Shown: positions 59,892 through 64,000 of the stretch, piece by piece
Layout: every line of letters starts with the position of its first letter
Position numbering within the stretch: the first letter of the stretch is position 1
Assembly: GCA_963790065.1 (NCBI GenBank)
Contig: CAWBNK010000005.1
Coordinates: forward strand, 1-64,000
DNA length: 64,000 bases
Source: Palsa-504 sp963790065
GTDB taxonomy: Bacteria > Actinomycetota > Actinomycetes > Streptosporangiales > Streptosporangiaceae
Direction of reading: 5' to 3'
Made by a program: the position numbers and the translations under genes
Notes under the pieces: model-generated
What the model saw: only the letters and a program-made list of their open reading frames with translations
What the model was told of the DNA's origin: nothing
The model's database searches: none

Positions 59892-61136
59892 ATGTCGCTC
59901 GACCAGACCAGCCGCACCGGGCAGGCCGGCCAGCCGCTTTCCCCGGCGGCCCGCCGCGCCTCCTACGACCGGCTCACCGCGGACCTGGACCCGCCGCTGG
60001 CCATCGTCGACGCCGGGGCGTTCGACCGGAACGCGGCCAGCCTGACCCGCCGGGCCGCCGGGCGGCCGATCCGGGTGGCGACCAAGTCGCTGCGCTGCCG
60101 CGCCCTGATCGAGCGGGCCCTGGCCCGGCCCGGCTTCCGCGGCGTGATGTGCTATTCGCTGCCCGAGGCCCTGTGGCTGAACGCCGCGGGCACCAGCGAC
60201 GACCTGCTGGTCGCCTATCCCACGGTGAACGCGGCGGCGCTGCGGGCCCTGGCCGCCGACGAGGCGGCCCGGGCGAACGTCACGATCATGGTCGACTCGG
60301 CCGATCACCTGGACGTGGTGGACCTGGCCCTGGGCGACGGCCATCCGGAGATCCGGGTCTGCCTGGAACTCGACGTGTCCTGGCGCCCGCTGGCCGGCCG
60401 GCCCAGGTCCACATCGGCACCCGGCGCTCGCCGCTGTTCACCGCGCGGCAGGCCGCCGACGCCGCCGCGCTGATCACCCGGCGGCCGGGCTTCCGCCTGG
60501 TCGGCGTGATGGGCTACGAGGGCCAGATCGCGGGCCTGGGCGACGCTCCGCCCGGGCACCCGGCCCGGGCCCGGCTGATAAGGCAGATCCAGGCTCGTTC
60601 GGCGGCGGAGCTGGCCGGGCGCCGGGCCGAGACGGTCCGCCTGATCCGGGCCCTGACGCCCCTGGAGTTCGTCAACGGCGGCGGCACCGGCAGCCTGGAG
60701 TCGACGACCCGGGACGCCTCGGTGACCGAGCTGACCGCGGGCTCCGGCCTGGTCGGCGGGACGCTGTTCGACGCCTACACCCGGTTCACCCCGGAACCCG
60801 CGCTGCTGTTCGCGCTGCCCGTGGTCCGGCGGCCCAGCCCGGGCCTGGCCACCCTGTTCGCCGGCGGCTACGTGGCCTCGGGCCCCGGCACCAAGGACCG
60901 GCTGCCCCGGCCCTACCTGCCTCCGGGCCTGACCCTGACCGGGGTGGAGGGCGCCGGCGAGGTCCAGACCCCGGTCCGCGGCGCGGCGGCCGGCCTGCGC
61001 ACCGGCGACCGGGTTCTGGCTGCGGCACGCCAAGGCCGGCGAGCTGGCCGAGCGGTTCACCGACTACCACCTGATCGATGGCGATCAGGTCACCTCGGTC
61101 CCGACCTACCGGGGCGAGGGCCACTGCTTCGGTTAA
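59892..61136 (+). CDS. Alanine-racemase-fold D-amino-acid aldolase/deaminase-like protein, two frameshifts
   Basis: Repaired length 414 aa. A PLP-dependent type III fold related to D-threonine aldolase and amino acid deaminases: the PLP-lysine motif PIRVATKSLRCRALIERALA is near residue 60. A missing C near 60397 shifts the frame; it continues as PAQVHIGTRRSPLFTARQAA, then RLVGVMGYEGQIAGLGDAP and FVNGGGTGSLESTTRDASVT. An extra base near 61022 returns it to the first frame (WLRHAKAGELAERFTDYHLI, then VTSVPTYRGEGHCFG). The two breaks cancel in length. Substrate unknown. Confidence 0.83.
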
Positions 61137-61318
61137 CGGGCCGCGCCACGCCGACCCCGGTCCGTTCGGGCCAGAGGCGCCTCAGCCGGTTCCGACCGTG
61201 ATATCTATGCCGAACGATCCGTGGCTGACCTCCTCATTTCCAACCGAGGGGGTGCCGTGGGCGTCGTAGATGTGACATGGCTCGCGGAGCCGCTAAGACA
61301 TGGAGGGGTTGGACATCG

Positions 61319-61966
61319 ATGTGGACCACGAAGGGCGGCCGAGCCCGCCAGATTGCGCCCTGGGCCGGGCTTGGCGGTTTCGTTTTGCTGATGACCGCGT
61401 GCGGTTCGACGAGTAGTTCCACGGTGGCGGTGACCTCGAGCCCGCCGGCGACTACGGCGCCGGCGAGCGCCCCGGCTTCGCCGACCGTGACCGCCACCCC
61501 GCTTTCCTCGCCCAGCGTGACCGCGACCGCGGCGCCGAGCGCGCCGGCGGCGCAGACCGGGGCCAGCACGTTCCTGGCCCCCGGGCAGGACACTAACGGG
61601 ACCCCGTTGCACGAGCCGGCCTGCGGCGGTTACGGCTGCGCGCTGTCGGGTGATTCCACCGCGTTCTTGTACAAGATGACCTGGACCACCTGGTCGGCCA
61701 CCGAGGCGGTCGGCACCGGCACCTACAAGATCGACGATTGCAACCCGAACTGCGCCGGCGGCACGGTTTACTCGGTGGCCACCACGGTGACGCTGAGCCA
61801 GCCGGTCAAGGTGTGCTCCTCGTCGGGTACCCGCTGGTACTGGTCGCGAGCTTCGTTCCAGTACCCGCAGGGGCTGCCCAAGGCGCTGCAGGGCCAGAAC
61901 GCCCCGACCAACCCCTGGACGTTCGCCTCTGTGGTATCCGCGGCCCAGTCCAGCTGCGGCAGCTGA
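61319..61966 (+). CDS. Secreted lipoprotein, actinobacterial
   Basis: 215 aa. ATG 61319 has GGAGGGG about 11 bases upstream. A signal peptide with lipobox LLMTACGS (Cys near residue 28) is followed by a Thr/Ser/Ala/Pro-rich linker of about 60 residues and a C-terminal domain (about 90-215) with cysteines at GPACGGYGCALSG-like positions, WTTWSATEAVGTGTYKIDDC and VTLSQPVKVCSSSGTRWYW. I have seen similar secreted domains in Actinobacteria but do not know a function. Lipid anchoring is inferred from the lipobox. Confidence 0.8.
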   Translation: MWTTKGGRARQIAPWAGLGGFVLLMTACGSTSSSTVAVTSSPPATTAPASAPASPTVTATPLSSPSVTATAAPSAPAAQTGASTFLAPGQDTNGTPLHEPACGGYGCALSGDSTAFLYKMTWTTWSATEAVGTGTYKIDDCNPNCAGGTVYSVATTVTLSQPVKVCSSSGTRWYWSRASFQYPQGLPKALQGQNAPTNPWTFASVVSAAQSSCGS

Positions 61967-61973
61967 CCCGGGC

Positions 61974-62681
61974 TCAGGCAGGTTCGGTGGCAGCGGGTTC
62001 GGTGGCAGCGGGTTCGGTGGCAGCGGGTTCGGTGGCAGCGGGTTCGGTGGCAGCGGGTTCGGTGGCAGCGGGTTCGGTGGCAGCGGGTTTGGTGGCAGCG
62101 GGTTCGGTGGCAGTGACCTGAGCGGCGATGGCGGGCAGGGCCAGGGCCAGGTCGGCGGGCGTGGGGGCCCGCTCCGGGTCGATCAGCCACTGCACCAGGA
62201 CGCCGCTGACCAGTGCCTGGTGCAGTGAGCCGATGGCCCGGGCGCGCCGCTCGTCGGCCGGGTCCACGCCGTACAGCGTCTGGGCCCAGAACATCCGGGC
62301 GTCGTCGATCCCGGCCGCCACCGCGGCGCGCACCTCGGGGTCGCGCTGGGCCACGGTGAAGATGTCGAAGGTGGCCAGCCAGACCTCGCGGCTGGTCTGG
62401 AACGAGTCGATGACCCGGGTCCAGAGTCGCTCGAGGCGCTCCGCCGGGGTCACGCCAGCCGCCGCGTCGGTCCCGATGGTCTGGGCCATCTCCGCGCCGA
62501 ACTCGTCCAGGGCCTGCAGCACCGCGGCGTTGAGCAGCGCCTTGGTGGAGCCGTAGTGGTAGCCGATGGAGGCCAGGTTGGTCCCCGAGGCGGCGACGAT
62601 GTCGCGGGCTGTGGTGTGGGCGTAGCCCTTCTCCCGCAGGCAGCGGACCGCCCCGGCCAGCAGGTCCTCACGATGGCTCAT
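61974..62681 (-). CDS. TetR/AcrR-family regulator with repetitive C-terminal tail
   Basis: 235 aa. The HTH is at residues 10-55 (YAHTTARDIVAASGTNLASI, then GYHYGSTKALLNAAVLQAL). The ligand domain ends near 190 (DLALALPAIAAQ). The last 45 residues are nine copies of ATEPA-type pentapeptides (one ATKPA), encoded by a 15-bp tandem repeat. The tail looks like a repeat expansion and may have no role. It diverges from the monooxygenase gene across an operator-like repeat array. Confidence 0.88.
   Translation of the reverse strand: MSHREDLLAGAVRCLREKGYAHTTARDIVAASGTNLASIGYHYGSTKALLNAAVLQALDEFGAEMAQTIGTDAAAGVTPAERLERLWTRVIDSFQTSREVWLATFDIFTVAQRDPEVRAAVAAGIDDARMFWAQTLYGVDPADERRARAIGSLHQALVSGVLVQWLIDPERAPTPADLALALPAIAAQVTATEPAATKPAATEPAATEPAATEPAATEPAATEPAATEPAATEPA
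61981..62115 (-). repeat. Nine-copy 15-bp tandem repeat in the TetR gene
   Basis: GGTTCGGTGGCAGCG repeats nine times in frame (the eighth copy has T for C, the last is altered at its end). It encodes the ATEPA pentapeptides of the TetR C terminus. Copy number is likely to vary and may be wrong in a draft assembly. Confidence 0.9.
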
Positions 62682-62703
62682 GGCCAGAGTCTAGCAAAAA
62701 TCT

Positions 62704-62739
62704 ATACAAACGTCCTATACATTTGTCTTATACATTTGT
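62704..62739. promoter_or_regulatory. Three 10-bp direct repeats between TetR and monooxygenase genes
   Basis: ATACAAACGT (62704-62713), ATACATTTGT (62717-62726) and ATACATTTGT (62730-62739) are spaced by three bases, a 13-bp period. The outer units read as an inverted pair (ATACAAA and TTTGTAT). A likely TetR operator. Confidence 0.6.
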
Positions 62740-62751
62740 ATGATCCCAGCC

Positions 62752-63966
62752 ATGGATAACACAGCTGTGGACATCACAGGCACGCAGAACCGGAACATCC
62801 TGATCTCGGGCGCGAGCGTGGCCGGACCCGCGCTGGCCTACTGGCTGCACCGGTACGGCTTCCGCCCGACCGTGGTGGAGCGGGCCCCGCAACTGCGCGG
62901 CGGCGGGTACGCGGTCGACTTCCGCGGCGCGGTGCACCTGTCAGTGCTGGCCAAGATGGGCCTGCTGGACCAGGTCAGGGCCACGCAGACACATCTGTCC
63001 GCGACCACCTACGTGGACGCGGATGACCGGCCGGCGGCCCAGATGCCGGCCGAGATCTTCGCGGGTGACGTGGAGATCCTCCGCGGCGACCTGGGCCGCA
63101 TCCTGTACCAGGCGACCCGGGACGGTACCGAGTACCTGTTCGGCGATTCGGTCACCAGCCTGCGGCAGGACGACCGCGGGGCGCACGTCACCTTCGAGCG
63201 CGCCGCCCCGCGCACCTTCGACCTGGTCATCGGGGCGGACGGGCTGCACTCGGCGATCCGCAGGCTGGCCTTCGCCGCGCCGCCGGATCCGGTGCGCGAC
63301 CTCGGCCTGTACGTGTCGATCTTCAGCGTGGCCAACTCGCTCGGCCTGGACCACGCGGGCCTGCTGCACAGCGTGCCGGGCCGGACGGCGGCCATCTTCA
63401 GCACCCGGGACCCCGGTCAGGCCGTGGCCCTGTTCTTCTTCGCCGGGCCGCCGGACGGCTACGACCGCCGTGACCCCGCCGAGCAGCAGAAGATCGTGGC
63501 CGAGGCCTTCGAGCACGTGGGCTGGCACGTCCCCGGCCTGCTGGCCCAGATGGCCGGGGCGGCCGACTTCTACTTCGACTCGGTCAGCCAGGTGCACCTG
63601 GACCGCTGGTCGGCCGGCCGGGTGGCGCTGATCGGCGACGCCGGCTACGCCGCGGGCCCGGGCGGGAACGGTACCGGCACCGCGGTGGTCGCGGCCTACG
63701 TGCTGGCCGGTGAGCTGGCCGCCGCCCGCGGCGACTACCGCACGGCGTTCGGCCGGTACGAGCGGCTGCTGCGCCCGTACGTGGCACGCGGCCAGAAGCA
63801 GGCCAACGGCGGCCTGAAGTTCCTGGCCCCGCCGACCGCCAAGCTGATCAGGCAGCGGGACCGGTTCTTCCGCCTGCTGCCCTACCTGCCGGCCCGGGGC
63901 CTGATCAGGTACCTGTCCACCAGGACCGCGACCGCGATCAGGCTGCCGGAATACAACAGCGCCTGA
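62752..63966 (+). CDS. FAD-dependent monooxygenase (PHBH-type)
   Basis: 404 aa from ATG 62752; ATG 62740 is in frame but overlaps the operator repeat. A class A flavoprotein hydroxylase: ILISGASVAGPALAYWLHRY (FAD-binding GxGxxG variant), VEILRGDLGRILYQATRD, DLVIGADGLHSAIRRLAF (DG motif) and VALIGDAGYAAGPGGNGTGT (GD motif). Family members hydroxylate aromatics such as tetracycline or phenolic acids. It is divergent from the TetR gene, which probably represses it. Substrate unknown. Confidence 0.9.
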   Translation: MDNTAVDITGTQNRNILISGASVAGPALAYWLHRYGFRPTVVERAPQLRGGGYAVDFRGAVHLSVLAKMGLLDQVRATQTHLSATTYVDADDRPAAQMPAEIFAGDVEILRGDLGRILYQATRDGTEYLFGDSVTSLRQDDRGAHVTFERAAPRTFDLVIGADGLHSAIRRLAFAAPPDPVRDLGLYVSIFSVANSLGLDHAGLLHSVPGRTAAIFSTRDPGQAVALFFFAGPPDGYDRRDPAEQQKIVAEAFEHVGWHVPGLLAQMAGAADFYFDSVSQVHLDRWSAGRVALIGDAGYAAGPGGNGTGTAVVAAYVLAGELAAARGDYRTAFGRYERLLRPYVARGQKQANGGLKFLAPPTAKLIRQRDRFFRLLPYLPARGLIRYLSTRTATAIRLPEYNSA

Positions 63967-64000
63967 TACCCGGCGCTGCGCGGCGGCAGCAGCTTGCAAC

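Noticed and set aside
61981..62115. CRISPR-like array
   Set aside because: The 15-bp units are directly adjacent without spacers and lie in frame inside a TetR gene.

Overview
The window is high-GC DNA from an actinomycete. Its gene content and order match the oriC-side housekeeping region of Streptomyces and the Streptosporangiales: tadA with its associated protein, archaeal-type proS, a bacterial proteasome activator (bpa/pafE), and the block fhaA-fhaB-pstP-rodA-pbpA-pknA-pknB, followed by a class E sortase, crgA, a rhomboid protease and a cyclophilin. GTG starts are common and intergenic gaps are short. The species cannot be named from sequence alone, and this order-level placement is an inference.

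Layout. 0-7.4 kb: an AT-richer non-coding stretch, a membrane-anchored esterase, tRNA-Ser(CGA), tadA and partner, a 51-aa membrane protein with a PH-domain protein, a divergent EamA transporter/XRE-cupin regulator pair, a ROK sugar kinase and an SRPBCC protein. 7.55-11.8 kb: a small degenerate integrative element in tRNA-Ser(GCT). It is bounded by 63-bp direct repeats of the tRNA 3' half, carries an SRPBCC gene hit by an IS630-type element, an AAC(6')-like acetyltransferase and an APH-like kinase, and has no integrase left. 11.9-16.4 kb: an acyl-CoA ligase, a SigE-type sigma factor and, divergent from it across a 34-bp dyad, a cysteine-rich protein with a MauE/DoxX-like membrane protein. 16.4-25.4 kb: a Cdc6/Orc1-like ATPase, CtaG, a bifunctional nuclease, an APH(6)-like kinase, proS, an AraC/VOC pair, an HTH regulator facing a STAS-ChaB fusion, an acetyltransferase and a methyltransferase. 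25.5-35.8 kb: tRNA-Ser(TGA), a MinD/ParA-like ATPase with a long EPGY-rich N terminus, a quinone oxidoreductase, bpa, a glycosyltransferase operon ending in pheA, an anti-sigma/anti-sigma-antagonist pair and an orphan ABC ATPase. 36-40 kb: a PAS-GAF histidine kinase, a GlcD-like oxidase, a universal stress protein and tRNA-Leu(CAG). 40.2-54.7 kb: the cell-division, Ser/Thr-kinase and envelope block. 54.7-64 kb: a small DnaA-box cluster, a HerA-like ATPase with a small membrane protein, a sugar-lactone oxidase, a D-amino-acid aldolase-like protein, a lipoprotein, and a TetR regulator divergent from a flavin monooxygenase.

How the genes work together. The central block couples septal and elongation peptidoglycan synthesis (RodA/PbpA, CrgA) to phospho-signalling (PknA, PknB, PstP, FhaA, FhaB). 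Two related polyprenol-phosphate-mannose-type transferases plus GT2 and GT87 enzymes point to lipoglycan or wall mannan synthesis nearby. Regulation by sigma and anti-sigma factors recurs (SigE-type factor, two STAS proteins, one RsbW-like kinase).

A quality warning applies. At least eight single-base frameshifts interrupt seven otherwise well-conserved genes, including normally indispensable pbpA and pknB. Several lie in GGCCGG-type runs. They look more like sequencing or assembly indels than pseudogenes, and I annotate each gene across its break.
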